Positions 16,445 to 24,699 of a stretch of DNA of 64,000 nucleotides are shown one piece after another (position 1 is the stretch's first letter; every line of letters begins with the position of its first letter). The position numbers and the translations under genes were made by a program. The stretch lies in the NCBI RefSeq assembly GCF_015352985.1, contig NZ_JACYXF010000004.1, forward strand, positions 124,001 through 188,000, in the 5' to 3' direction. The notes beneath the pieces were generated by a model. That model searched no databases, was not told the origin of the DNA, and saw only the letters and a list, made by a program, of their open reading frames with translations. The stretch comes from Noviherbaspirillum malthae (lineage in GTDB: Bacteria; Pseudomonadota; Gammaproteobacteria; Burkholderiales; Burkholderiaceae_D).

Positions 16445-17632
16445 TCAGCCCTCGATTCCATGCAGTGCAAGCAGATGCTTCATGCGCCGCGCCGCCAGTT
16501 CGGGCTGCTCGATGAGTCCCGCCGCATCGGCCAGGCGGAACAGCTCCGCGAAATGCGGCAGCGAGCGTGTGCTCTGCTGGCCGCCCACCATCGTGAAATG
16601 GTCCTGATGGCCGTTGATCCATGCCATGAACACCACGCCGGTCTTGTAGAAGCGCGTCGGCGCCTTGAAAATATGGCGCGACAGCGGAACCGTCGGTGCC
16701 AGGATTTCATGAAAGCGGCTGACGTTGCCTTGCGCGAGTTCGGCCAGCGCAGCGCTCGCTGCGGGCGCGATCGCATCGAAGATGCCGAGCAGCGCATCGC
16801 TCTGCTGATGGTTGGGCTGCGCGCCCTCGCCGTCGCCCGCAATCAGTTCCGCATAATTGAAATCGTCGCCCGTGTACATGCGCACGCCCGCGGGCAGGCG
16901 CCGCCGCATGGCGATTTCCTTGTCCTTGTCGAGCAGCGAGATCTTGATGCCGTCCACCTTACTTGCATTGGCGGCGATGATGCCGAGCGCAGTATCCATT
17001 GCGCGGTCCAGGTCGGCCGTGCCCCAGTAGCCGGCAAGCGCGGGATCGAACATGTCGCCCAGCCAGTGCAGGATCACCGGCTGCTTCGCCTGCTGCAGGA
17101 GCCGGCTGTAGACGCGTTCGTAATCTGCGGGCCCGCGCGCCACGCGCACCAGTGCGCGGCTGGCCATCAGGATCAGCTTGCCGCCCAGCGCTTCGATCGC
17201 GGCCATCTGCTCTTCATAGGCGCGGATCACGTCGTCGACGTTCTGCGCGGCTTCCGGCGGCAGATGGTCGGTGCCGCAGCCGGAGGCGACCATCGCACCG
17301 GGATAATCGCTCGCCGCGTCCAGCGACCGGCGTATCAGTTCGAGCGAGGTGTTCCAGTCCAGGCCCATGCCGCGCTGTGCGGTATCCATGGCCTCGGCCA
17401 CGCCCAGGCCCATGGACCAGAGGCGGCGGCGGTAGGCAATCGTGGCGTCCCAGTCGATCGCGGCTTGCAGCCAGGGATCGAGGGGCGCGAGCGGATCGGC
17501 GACCACGTGCGCGGCGGAATAGGCGATGCGGTTGAATGCCGGCTTGGCCGGCGGATCGATGGGTGTGCGCTGGCTTAGCGTGTAGCTTTGCAGGCGTCCG
17601 TTTTCGAGGGGGAGTTGCAGGGTCAGGCTCAT
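16445..17632 (-). CDS. DUF993 family protein (dihydrodipicolinate-synthase-like barrel)
   Basis: A 395-residue protein recognised as DUF993 by its whole-length pattern (PAFNRIAYSAAHVVADPLAP, RRRLWSMGLGVAEAMDTAQR, PVILHWLGDMFDPALAGYWG). The family resembles DHDPS-like aldolases, but no reaction has been assigned that I know of. K161-region residues cannot be equated with the Schiff-base Lys with confidence. It sits between a Gfo/Idh/MocA oxidoreductase and a TIM-barrel isomerase, so an aldolase or lyase step on an oxidised sugar or cyclitol is a reasonable inference, not a demonstrated role. Confidence 0.85.
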   Translation of the reverse strand: MSLTLQLPLENGRLQSYTLSQRTPIDPPAKPAFNRIAYSAAHVVADPLAPLDPWLQAAIDWDATIAYRRRLWSMGLGVAEAMDTAQRGMGLDWNTSLELIRRSLDAASDYPGAMVASGCGTDHLPPEAAQNVDDVIRAYEEQMAAIEALGGKLILMASRALVRVARGPADYERVYSRLLQQAKQPVILHWLGDMFDPALAGYWGTADLDRAMDTALGIIAANASKVDGIKISLLDKDKEIAMRRRLPAGVRMYTGDDFNYAELIAGDGEGAQPNHQQSDALLGIFDAIAPAASAALAELAQGNVSRFHEILAPTVPLSRHIFKAPTRFYKTGVVFMAWINGHQDHFTMVGGQQSTRSLPHFAELFRLADAAGLIEQPELAARRMKHLLALHGIEG

Positions 17633-17688
17633 GTTGGTCCTTGGGTGGGTTTGGGTTGGCCCTGTTTAATCGTCTCTTTTGGCTGGGC

Positions 17689-17796
17689 GCTCCCTCCCCT
17701 TCAAGGGGAGGGTTGGGGTGGGGATGGGTTTCGATGCCGTACGACGTGCCGTTAAAACCCATCCCCCACCCTACCTCCCCCTTGAAGGGGGAGGAG
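17689..17796. repeat. Intergenic inverted repeat, REP-like
   Basis: Two imperfect arms, each itself a short palindrome: CTCCCTCCCCTTCAAGGGG and, inverted, CCCCCTTGAAGGGGGAGGAG, with GGGTGGGGATGGGTTT facing AAACCCATCCCCCACCC. Together they form a long cruciform-type element of about 108 bases inside an operon, between the oxidoreductase and DUF993 genes. It may reduce read-through or stabilise the upstream message. The sequence style is that of dispersed intergenic repeats; the 44.2-44.45 kb region holds another type. Confidence 0.75.
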
Positions 17797-17856
17797 CTCG
17801 TTCTTAAGCCTTCAGCCTGCTTCAGCTGAACGCCATTGAAACGACACCTTGCAACC

Positions 17857-19020
17857 TCAAACCGGCAGCGGTGCCACATCCACCCATCGCCTCTCCTTCC
17901 AGCTCTGCAGCGCATTCTCGACCAGCTGCACGCCCTTGGCGCCCTCCGGCAGCGTGTAGCGGTACGGCGCATCTTCCGCCACATGGCGGATGAACTGTTC
18001 CCACTGCACCTTGAAGCCGTTGTCGTAGACCTGGGTATCCGGCACCTCCTGCCATTGGTCAGCAAAATCCATGGTCTGCTTCTGGTCGGGATTCCACACC
18101 GGGCGCGGCGTGTTCACGCGCGACTGCGAACGGCATTCGGTCAGCGTGGCGACCGCCGAGCCGTGGGTGCCGTCGATATGGAAGGTGACCAGGTCGTCGC
18201 GCTTGACGCGGGTAACCCATGAGCTGTTGACCTGGGCGATGACCGGTTCGCCGTTGTGTCCCTTCAGCTCCAGCGTCGCATAGGCGGCGTCGTCGGCGGT
18301 GGCCTCATAGGGCTTGCCGCTCTCGTCCCAGCGCTTCGGGATGTGAGTGGCGCCGAGGCAGGAGACCGATTTCACTTCGCCGAACAGGTTGTCCAGCACA
18401 TAGCGCCAGTGGCACATCATGTCGAGAATCATGCCGCCGCCGTCTTCCTTGCGGTAGTTCCAGGACGGGCGCTGGATGGGCTGCAGGTCGCCTTCGAATA
18501 CCCAATAGCCGAACTCGATGCGAACCGCGAGCATGCGGCCGAAGAAGCCGGAGCGGCGCAGCATGTCGAGCTTGCGCAGGCCGGGCAGGAACAGCTTGTC
18601 CTGCACCGCGCCGTGCTTGAGGCCGGAGCTCTGGGCAAGTCGGCAGATTTCCACCGCTTCGTTGAGATTGGTAGCGATCGGCTTTTCGCAATAGACATGC
18701 TTGCCGGCGCGGATGGCCTGTGCCAGCAGGGTCGGACGCATCTGCGTGGTGCCGGCATCGAAGAAGACGCTGTCTTCCTTGCTGGCCAGCACCTCTTCGA
18801 GATTGGTGCCCCAGCGTGCGATGTCATGCGCCCTGGCCAAGGCCTCGATCTTTTCCGCGTTGCGTCCGATCAGGATGGGATCGGGCATCACCTTGTCGCC
18901 GTTGGACAGGACCACGCCGCCCTGCTTGCGGATGGCGACGATGGAGCGGATCAGGTGCTGGTTCATGCCCATGCGTCCGGTGACGCCGTGCATGATGAGT
19001 CCGAGTCTTTGCGTTGTCAT
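17857..19020 (-). CDS. Gfo/Idh/MocA-family NAD(P)-dependent oxidoreductase
   Basis: A 387-residue cytoplasmic dehydrogenase. The N-terminal Rossmann fold (LIMHGVTGRMGMNQH) is followed by the family signature YCEKPIATNLNEA (about 114-126), and then the substrate domain with GGGMILDMMCHWRYVLDNLFG, whose Asp and His are in the usual catalytic region. Members oxidise hydroxyls of sugars, inositols and glycosides. It follows the Bug receptor by 48 bases and precedes the DUF993 gene. Substrate unknown. Confidence 0.9.
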   Translation of the reverse strand: MTTQRLGLIMHGVTGRMGMNQHLIRSIVAIRKQGGVVLSNGDKVMPDPILIGRNAEKIEALARAHDIARWGTNLEEVLASKEDSVFFDAGTTQMRPTLLAQAIRAGKHVYCEKPIATNLNEAVEICRLAQSSGLKHGAVQDKLFLPGLRKLDMLRRSGFFGRMLAVRIEFGYWVFEGDLQPIQRPSWNYRKEDGGGMILDMMCHWRYVLDNLFGEVKSVSCLGATHIPKRWDESGKPYEATADDAAYATLELKGHNGEPVIAQVNSSWVTRVKRDDLVTFHIDGTHGSAVATLTECRSQSRVNTPRPVWNPDQKQTMDFADQWQEVPDTQVYDNGFKVQWEQFIRHVAEDAPYRYTLPEGAKGVQLVENALQSWKERRWVDVAPLPV

Positions 19021-19068
19021 GGCTTGTTTCCTTGGCTTGCTTGAATTGGATTTGCAGAATGGCGTGTC

Positions 19069-20058
19069 TTACTGCGGCGAGATGCCGGCTTCCTTGACCA
19101 GCCTGGCGTTGGCGGCGATATCGTCCTTGATGTAGCGGTCGAACTGCTCGGGCGCCATGGTCCAGGGTTCGGCGCCCATCTTGGCGAAGCGCTCCTTGAC
19201 ATCCTCCGAGGCAAGCGCCTTCTGCACTTCGGCATTGAGCTTGTTGACGATGTCCTTCGGCGTCTTGGCCGGCACCAGCATGCCGATCCAGAAATTGAAT
19301 TCCGAGTTCGGCACGCCGGCTTCGTTGGTGGTGGGAACATTGGGCAGAGCGGTCGCGCGCTTCGGCGAGCCTACTGCAAGCGCCACCAGGCGGCCTTCCT
19401 TGATGTGCGACAGCACCGGCGCAACTGGCGAGAAGTAATAATCCACGCGGCCGGACATCACTTCCGTCACTGCTTCCGGCGATCCCTTGAAGGGAATGTG
19501 CATCGCATCGATCCTGGCCTGGGTCCTGAATTTTTCCGCGTTCAGATGCGTGGCGCTGCCCTGCCCCGCCGATGCGTAATTCAGCTGCCCCGGTCTGGCC
19601 TTGGCCTGGTCGAGCAGATCCTTGAGCGTTTTCATGTTCTTGGACGGTGCGACTACCAGCGCGTTGGGCAAGGCGGCAATCGGCGTAACGGCGGCGAAGT
19701 CGTTGAGCGTGTCGTAGGGCAATTTCAAATAGGTCGAGGGGCTGACGGTATGTGATGAGGAATGGATCAGGATGGTATAGCCGTCGGGCGCGGCATGCGC
19801 GACCTGAGCGGCCCCGAGCGTGCCTCCGGCGCCGCCCCGGTTATCCACGATGATCTGCTGGCCGAGACTGGCGCCGAGTTTGTCGGTAATGGCGCGCGCG
19901 ATGACGTCCGTTGAGCTGCCTGCGGTGAAAGGGACGACTACACGAATAGGCTTGGTGGGATAGGCACCGTTCTGCGCCGCGGCAGGCAGGTGGACAAGGG
20001 CTGTCGCAGCCGCAATGGCCGTCAAGGCGCTCAACCCAAGCATTCGAACGGATTTCAT
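19069..20058 (-). CDS. Bug/TctC-family periplasmic solute receptor (1 of 5)
   Basis: A 329-residue tripartite tricarboxylate transporter receptor: signal peptide of about 28 residues, then AYPTKPIRVVVPFTAGSSTDVIAR and the family blocks QQIIVDNRGGAGGTLGA and DGYTILIHSSSH. Bug proteins bind carboxylates, amides or other small polar ligands through two water-bridged beta-alpha loops. No TctA/TctB membrane genes are nearby, as is common for Bug genes. First gene of the operon 20058-15577, so its ligand is probably the substrate or inducer of that pathway. Confidence 0.93.
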   Translation of the reverse strand: MKSVRMLGLSALTAIAAATALVHLPAAAQNGAYPTKPIRVVVPFTAGSSTDVIARAITDKLGASLGQQIIVDNRGGAGGTLGAAQVAHAAPDGYTILIHSSSHTVSPSTYLKLPYDTLNDFAAVTPIAALPNALVVAPSKNMKTLKDLLDQAKARPGQLNYASAGQGSATHLNAEKFRTQARIDAMHIPFKGSPEAVTEVMSGRVDYYFSPVAPVLSHIKEGRLVALAVGSPKRATALPNVPTTNEAGVPNSEFNFWIGMLVPAKTPKDIVNKLNAEVQKALASEDVKERFAKMGAEPWTMAPEQFDRYIKDDIAANARLVKEAGISPQ

Positions 20059-20117
20059 GATGTCTCCAGATAATTGTTGTCGGGGAATATTGCACGAAAC
20101 ACTGGTCGGATCGAATT

Positions 20118-20141
20118 TTTATTCACTATTTGGTGAATAAA
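20118..20141. promoter_or_regulatory. Operator-like inverted repeat upstream of the Bug/DUF993 operon
   Basis: A perfect 9-bp dyad TTTATTCAC with a six-base centre and GTGAATAAA, 60 bases before the receptor start. A related site lies at 20248-20267 (ATTCACCAATTAGGTAATTA); on the minus strand the first reads ATTCACCAAATAGTGAATAA. Likely a repressor site for this operon, with the TetR at 14730 as a candidate; the match itself does not prove the partner. Confidence 0.6.
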
Positions 20142-20247
20142 GGACATGCTAGACGATCGAGTTTTTGCCGTCAACCCCGTTTCATAGTCAACTTCCGCTC
20201 ATTTTGAATGAACGGATGGCCTATCCACAGGAATAGATTGCCGATCA

Positions 20248-20267
20248 ATTCACCAATTAGGTAATTA
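20248..20267. promoter_or_regulatory. Second operator-like site, related to 20118-20141
   Basis: ATTCACCAATTAGGTAATTA shares its first ten positions and the general dyad pattern with the inverted repeat at 20118. The spacer 20059-20437 otherwise contains nothing I recognise. Confidence 0.45.
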
Positions 20268-20437
20268 AAGAAAAAGACTGGAAGACGCAGTTTCGGTATT
20301 CGCCGTCATGGCATGCAGCGGACGGCAATGTGCGGTCGGATTCCTCCGGTACACGGAACAAGCTTGCAGAAGCAATGGAGAAATAGCCTGCGCTCCGTCT
20401 TGCAGGCGCAGGCAGATGCAACGCCCTGACCAGGCGC

Positions 20438-20665
20438 CTAGCCGTAATAGTTGGTGGAAGGAAAAAGAAGTGCGGCTTCGCGCACGACGCCGTCATCCTG
20501 CAGGTGCCGCAGGATACGCGTCACCATCTTGACGTTGCGCTGATGATAGTCGGTCCATTCGCCGCCCATCATGGCCTTTTCCGTCTCGCTGCTGAGATCG
20601 CGGCGCAAGGCATCCATGAGTGCCGCCTGCTCATGCGGGAATAGAGATCTGATCCGGTCTTCCAT
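20438..20665 (-). CDS. Small hypothetical protein
   Basis: A 75-residue soluble, charged protein (MEDRIRSLFPHEQAALMDALRR at its start, two segments written together only to mark it as helical: MEDRIRSLFPHEQ and ALMDALRRD). It ends LLFPSTNYYG. No domain recognised. ATG 20665 has GAGGG at a proper distance upstream; an ATG four codons earlier is possible. It stands alone and could be regulatory or unexpressed. Confidence 0.5.
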   Translation of the reverse strand: MEDRIRSLFPHEQAALMDALRRDLSSETEKAMMGGEWTDYHQRNVKMVTRILRHLQDDGVVREAALLFPSTNYYG

Positions 20666-21432
20666 GCAAACCCTCAAGCTGAAATGCAGAAACGATGATC
20701 TGATGAACCGTTGAGCCCACGGCCAGTCATGGCGTGCGGCTCTTGCTCATGAAGCGGTCATCCATGTATCGGCGCCGCTATTCCATTGAAGAATCAAGAC
20801 TCGGCAGGCATGCGGAAGAGAATGTTTGTCAGGCATGCGGGATCCCTCATGCGATGAAACGGTATCACAGGACGGCCGCATAAAGAAGTCGGAATTTCTG
20901 ACTTCTTTATTCAAATATCGGAACGATCCGCAGCACATGTCGGAGCGAAAGTTGCAGCTCTTCCATGTCGAAGGTTTGCATCGGATTGATACTGATCGGA
21001 GCGCTTTTCATCCCGCGCGAAGCGATTGCGCATCTCGACATGCACGCTCATCTTTTGTCGGCAACTTGCGAACGCAGGTTGGCGAAAGACGCTTGACGAA
21101 GCGTATGCACACGCTGTCGGCGCTGCGACTGCATGCTTATCCATTCCGTTCAAGGCTGATGGAAACATGGGGTGGTTGCAACGGGAAGCGATGAACCGCT
21201 GAATGAATTTCTAATGCGTTGCATCGGCATCATCGGCTGCCGCGGCCATGGCTGTCTTCCGCGCCTGCATGCGCTGGCTTTGCGTGCGCATGCAGGCGAC
21301 AGCAGACGGTTGCAGATGAGGCGCTGAAAAGCTGCACACCGCCTACGACTTCATCGAGAGCGGCTGCGGCCCTCGATGCAAGCTACCGATGACAGCGGCA
21401 ACACGCAGGCCCGCGCCGCCATCCCGCTTCAA
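20666..21432. other. Long intergenic region with one hairpin
   Basis: About 770 bases without a convincing gene. An open plus-strand frame (20826-21194, 122 codons) lacks a ribosome site and has unusual composition, so it is not called. A perfect 10-bp hairpin TAAAGAAGTC with GACTTCTTTA lies at 20881-20909. The region before 21433 is GC-rich and featureless. Confidence 0.4.
20881..20909. terminator. AT-rich hairpin, possible terminator
   Basis: TAAAGAAGTC and GACTTCTTTA form a perfect 10-bp stem that can extend inward through GGA and TCT. No strong T-tract follows and no gene clearly ends here, so this may be an orphan hairpin or operator. Confidence 0.4.
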
Positions 21433-22884
21433 TCAGGATGCCTTCGGCCGGGTATTGACGCCCAGGCAGAGGACGCCAGTGAGCAGCGCCAGGCCCACAT
21501 GCATGCCATAGAGCGTAACGAAGTCGGCGCGCACCAACCCTTCATGGCCGAGGAACATGACGGTGAGCGCGACGCCCAGCACCGAGCCGATCTGCCGCAC
21601 GGCCTGGTTCACGGCGCTGCCGACCGCATACTGATCGGGCGGCAGGCCGGCTGCCGCGGCGCCCGCCAGCGAAGGTAGCACCATGCCGACGCCGATGCCG
21701 CTCAGGATCAGCGCCGGCAGCCAGTGGGTCAGGTATTGCGGCTCGACGCCGGGCACCAGCGCCAGCCACAGGCCGCTGAGCGCATAGATCAGGGAACCGA
21801 TCACGAGCGGCTTGCGATGGCCGATCCTGCCGGCGATGCGGCCGGTTACGATGGCGGTGGGCACCACCATCAGCGGCCCGGGCGTCACCGCAATGCCGGC
21901 CAGCGGCAGGCTGTAATGCCATATTTCCATCATGTAGGAAAAGAAGGCGAAGAACATCATCGCGAATGCGATCGCAAACGACAGCGTGGCGAGGTTGACC
22001 GCGCTGTAGGTCCGGTTGCGGAAGAGAGCGAGGTCCACCAGCGGCCTTGCGGCGACACGGGCCCAGGCAATGAATGCCAGCAGCCCGACGATGGATGCCG
22101 CGCCGACGGCAAGCACGTCGCGCCTTGCCCAGGTCCGCGATTCCAGCTGCGTGATGGCGAGCGCGATGCCGCCCACGCTCAACACCAGCAGCAGCATGCC
22201 CATCAGGTCCAGCGAACGCTTGTCCGCGGCGCCGGCAGTGCCGCGCGATTCCTTGAGCACATAGACGCCGGCCGCCAGCGAGATTGCCCCGAAGGGCAGA
22301 TTGATGTAGAAGGCCCATGACCATCCCATCATGTCGACGATCAGCGAACCGACGCTGGGCCCGATGGCCGCGGCGAGTCCGCCTACCGCACCCCACAGGC
22401 TGACCGCGACCGCCCTTTTCTCCTTGGGAAAGGCGTCAAGAATGAGCGACAGCGATGCAGGCGTCAGCATTGCCGCGCCGATCGCCTGCAGCACGCGGGC
22501 GGCGACCAGCGAGGCGACGCTGCCGGCTGCGCCGCAGGCCGCCGAAGCAATCAGGAAGACCGCCGTGCCGATGAGGAACATGCGCTTGCGGCCATGCAGG
22601 TCGGCCAGCCCGCCGGCGGGAATCAGCATTGCTGCATAGATGACGGTGTAGGCGTTGAGCACCCACGACAGGCCGGCCGGCGAATCGGCGGGAAACGCCT
22701 GGCGCAGCGAGCCGAAGGCGGCGTAGAGCACCGTGGTGTCGATGGAGACGAGCAGCACGGAGATGCTGGCGATCCAGAAAGTGGGCCAGGGCGAAGGACA
22801 CGCCTGGGCCGCGAGCTTGACATCGGCGGCTTCGATGGCGTTGGCCGCATTGGCCGGAACGGCCGCTTGGATGGGATTGGTCAT
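21433..22884 (-). CDS. MFS efflux transporter, DHA2 (14-helix) family
   Basis: A 483-residue inner-membrane drug:proton antiporter of the QacA/SmvA/EmrB type. Visible: an acidic residue in helix 1 (VLLVSIDTTVLYAAFGSLR), motif A (GGLADLHGRKRMFLIG), and motif C in helix 5 (GGLAAAIGPSVGSLIVD), with hydrophobic segments for 14 helices. It is 19 bases downstream of the SDR gene and shares its promoter, which carries a TetR-type palindrome. Substrate unknown; antiseptic or antibiotic-type compounds are the usual range. Confidence 0.92.
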   Translation of the reverse strand: MTNPIQAAVPANAANAIEAADVKLAAQACPSPWPTFWIASISVLLVSIDTTVLYAAFGSLRQAFPADSPAGLSWVLNAYTVIYAAMLIPAGGLADLHGRKRMFLIGTAVFLIASAACGAAGSVASLVAARVLQAIGAAMLTPASLSLILDAFPKEKRAVAVSLWGAVGGLAAAIGPSVGSLIVDMMGWSWAFYINLPFGAISLAAGVYVLKESRGTAGAADKRSLDLMGMLLLVLSVGGIALAITQLESRTWARRDVLAVGAASIVGLLAFIAWARVAARPLVDLALFRNRTYSAVNLATLSFAIAFAMMFFAFFSYMMEIWHYSLPLAGIAVTPGPLMVVPTAIVTGRIAGRIGHRKPLVIGSLIYALSGLWLALVPGVEPQYLTHWLPALILSGIGVGMVLPSLAGAAAAGLPPDQYAVGSAVNQAVRQIGSVLGVALTVMFLGHEGLVRADFVTLYGMHVGLALLTGVLCLGVNTRPKAS

Positions 22885-22903
22885 GGCGGTCTCGCAGGTT
22901 GGA

Positions 22904-23599
22904 TTAGCCGAGATAGACGGCAGGTTCGAGGCTCAGGCCCAGCTTCACCTGGCGCGTCAGGTCATCGGCGAGCACTTCGCTTGCGCCCTGCTCGAACGCA
23001 TCGAAGGACCGTGCGACGATGGTGTCCGGCGAAGACTTCGGCGCATCGATATCGCGCGTCAGGTCGGTGTCGATCAGGCCGACATGCAAGGCAGTCACCT
23101 GCGTGTTCTGTGACTTGAGATCGTTGCGCAAGGCATTGGTGAGCCCCCATGCGGCGGCCTTCGAGACCGAATAGACGCCGAGCATCGACGAACTCCTCCA
23201 GCTCGCGACGGAAAGCACGTTGAGCAGCGCGCCGCCGCCGTTGCGCTTAAGCACGGGTGCGAACGCGCGGCTGACCCGCGATACGCCCAGTACATTGGTG
23301 TCGAAGTGGCGGGTGAGCGCGGCTTCCGCGTCGGGGCCGGTCACGCTGTCGAAGCCGGCGATGCCGGCATTGTTGATGACCACCGTTACGTCTGCGCACT
23401 CGCGGGCGGCCTGCTCGACCTCGTCCGGCTTCGTCACATCCAGGCGCACCGGCGTGACGCCGGGCAGCGTGACGCGCGAGGGATCGCGCGACGCCGCGTA
23501 GACCTTGCGCGCACCGCGCGCCAGCGCCTCGCGTGCAAATGCCAGTCCGAGGCCGCGGTTTGCACCGGTGATCAATACGGTTGCACCTTGCAGTTTCAT
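22904..23599 (-). CDS. Short-chain dehydrogenase/reductase (SDR)
   Basis: A 231-residue classical SDR: cofactor motif TGANRGLGLAFA (about 10-21), NNAGIAG, catalytic Ser in LSVASWRSS and YSVSKAA (YxxxK). The acidic or basic residues after the glycine motif (AASRDPSRV) suggest NADP preference. AAAGGAAACGTC precedes ATG 23599; an upstream extension is ignored. First gene of the SDR-MFS pair, under a palindrome also present before the tetR gene. Confidence 0.9.
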   Translation of the reverse strand: MKLQGATVLITGANRGLGLAFAREALARGARKVYAASRDPSRVTLPGVTPVRLDVTKPDEVEQAARECADVTVVINNAGIAGFDSVTGPDAEAALTRHFDTNVLGVSRVSRAFAPVLKRNGGGALLNVLSVASWRSSSMLGVYSVSKAAAWGLTNALRNDLKSQNTQVTALHVGLIDTDLTRDIDAPKSSPDTIVARSFDAFEQGASEVLADDLTRQVKLGLSLEPAVYLG

Positions 23600-23666
23600 G
23601 ACGTTTCCTTTCGAGTTGATGCTGCCGCGTGTCGCTGCGGCAGACCCGGGTGCCAACCGCGGATCA

Positions 23667-23688
23667 AAATATGATGAGCATCATATTT
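23667..23688. promoter_or_regulatory. TetR-type operator before the SDR-MFS operon
   Basis: AAATATGATGAGCATCATATTT is an almost perfect 22-base palindrome (only the central AG breaks symmetry), 68 bases upstream of the SDR start. Nearly the same half-sites occur upstream of the neighbouring tetR gene, so the regulator probably controls both. Confidence 0.8.
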
Positions 23689-23737
23689 TTGGCGTAAAAA
23701 AATGGAGTGCTGCGGCAGGCCGCAATCACTCCGCGTC

Positions 23738-24343
23738 TTAATTTTGTGCGGCGGATGAATTCGCCGTGTCGTACTGTTCGAGCAATGCCTCGCGGCTGAC
23801 GGCAAGCAGCTCCTTGCCCTGCTTGCCGCCCAATGCGCGTGCCATCTGCAGCGCGCCGACCATGGCAGCGGCGATCGCCATGGCCCGCTCTTTCGGGACT
23901 TCGGGCGCCAGCGCCGCTTCCACCCGCTTCACGAGTCCCATGATGCGGGCCGACGAGGCTTCATGCAGCTTGGGCGTCTGGCGCGACATTTCCGAACCCA
24001 GGGCCGCCACCATGCAGCCGCCTTCCTTCGATTCGATATGCAGTTCCGACAGGTAAGCCTCGATCAGTCCCCGTAACGGCGTCGCACCGCGCTTGCAGCG
24101 CACGGCGACCCCGCGGTCCAGTGATTCGGCGCTTTGCCTTGCGCCGTATTCGATCGCTTCCGCCACCATGTCCTCGCGCGTTGCGAAATGCGCGTAGAAG
24201 CCGCCGTGCGTCAGTCCCGCTTCCTTCATGACGTCGGCCACGCTGACGCCATCGAATCCGTTGCGCCGGATCGCGCGCGATGCGGCTTCGAGGATGCGGT
24301 CATGGGAAAGCTCCTTGCGGCTGGGCTTGGCTGGGTCTGGCAT
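23738..24343 (-). CDS. TetR-family repressor of the SDR-MFS operon (inferred)
   Basis: A 201-residue TetR protein: HTH at about 12-58 (GFDGVSVADVMKEAGLTHGGFYAHFATRED split as FDGVSVADVMKEAGLTHGGF and YAHFATRED), followed by the helical domain typical of the subfamily whose members contain a conserved Cys in KEGGCMVAALGSEM (about C110). Such Cys-containing relatives often sense electrophiles or quaternary ammonium compounds. ATG 24343 is used; open sequence upstream runs through the operator and is ignored. Autoregulation is inferred from the palindromes at 24358-24389. Confidence 0.9.
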   Translation of the reverse strand: MPDPAKPSRKELSHDRILEAASRAIRRNGFDGVSVADVMKEAGLTHGGFYAHFATREDMVAEAIEYGARQSAESLDRGVAVRCKRGATPLRGLIEAYLSELHIESKEGGCMVAALGSEMSRQTPKLHEASSARIMGLVKRVEAALAPEVPKERAMAIAAAMVGALQMARALGGKQGKELLAVSREALLEQYDTANSSAAQN

Positions 24344-24357
24344 TGAAAGACTCTCAG

Positions 24358-24389
24358 ATATGATGAACGTCATATTATGACCATCATAT
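24358..24389. promoter_or_regulatory. Overlapping TetR-type operators before the tetR gene
   Basis: ATATGATGAACGTCATAT (24358-24375) overlaps TATGACCATCATAT (ending at 24389). Both use the same ATATGATG/CATCATAT half-sites as the site at 23667-23688. They lie 14 bases upstream of the tetR start, well placed to block transcription. Confidence 0.78.
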
Positions 24390-24699
24390 TTCAAAGTCAA
24401 CCGGAAAATGCTGCAGCTACCGAAAGACACTGCTTGCCTGCGGGCTTGCAGCCGGACAACCCAGAGTGCCCATGCGGAATTTGATGGTCCTCATGCGCAA
24501 CGCCGTTACACGGAAACAAATCGCAGGCGCCCGCTCAATAGCCAGATAGGCATACAGAAACAACAAGCGGTCGCGATCCGGTCCTCTCCTTCAGCTGCTT
24601 CAGCCACAAGGCTGCAATGGTGTCCGGGCCCATTCAGGCGTTGGCCCGCCCTTGCAAGCGTCGCTGCCATCGATTCGCATGAACAAAAAAGGCAAGACA
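24390..24699. other. Intergenic region between tetR and the lipoprotein hydrolase
   Basis: 310 bases between divergent genes. No hairpin or conserved RNA seen; presumably contains the promoter of the hydrolase. Confidence 0.4.

Noticed and set aside
20826-21194. 122-codon plus-strand frame
   Set aside because: No ribosome site and atypical composition; overlaps a hairpin. Left uncalled, though a species-specific gene cannot be excluded.
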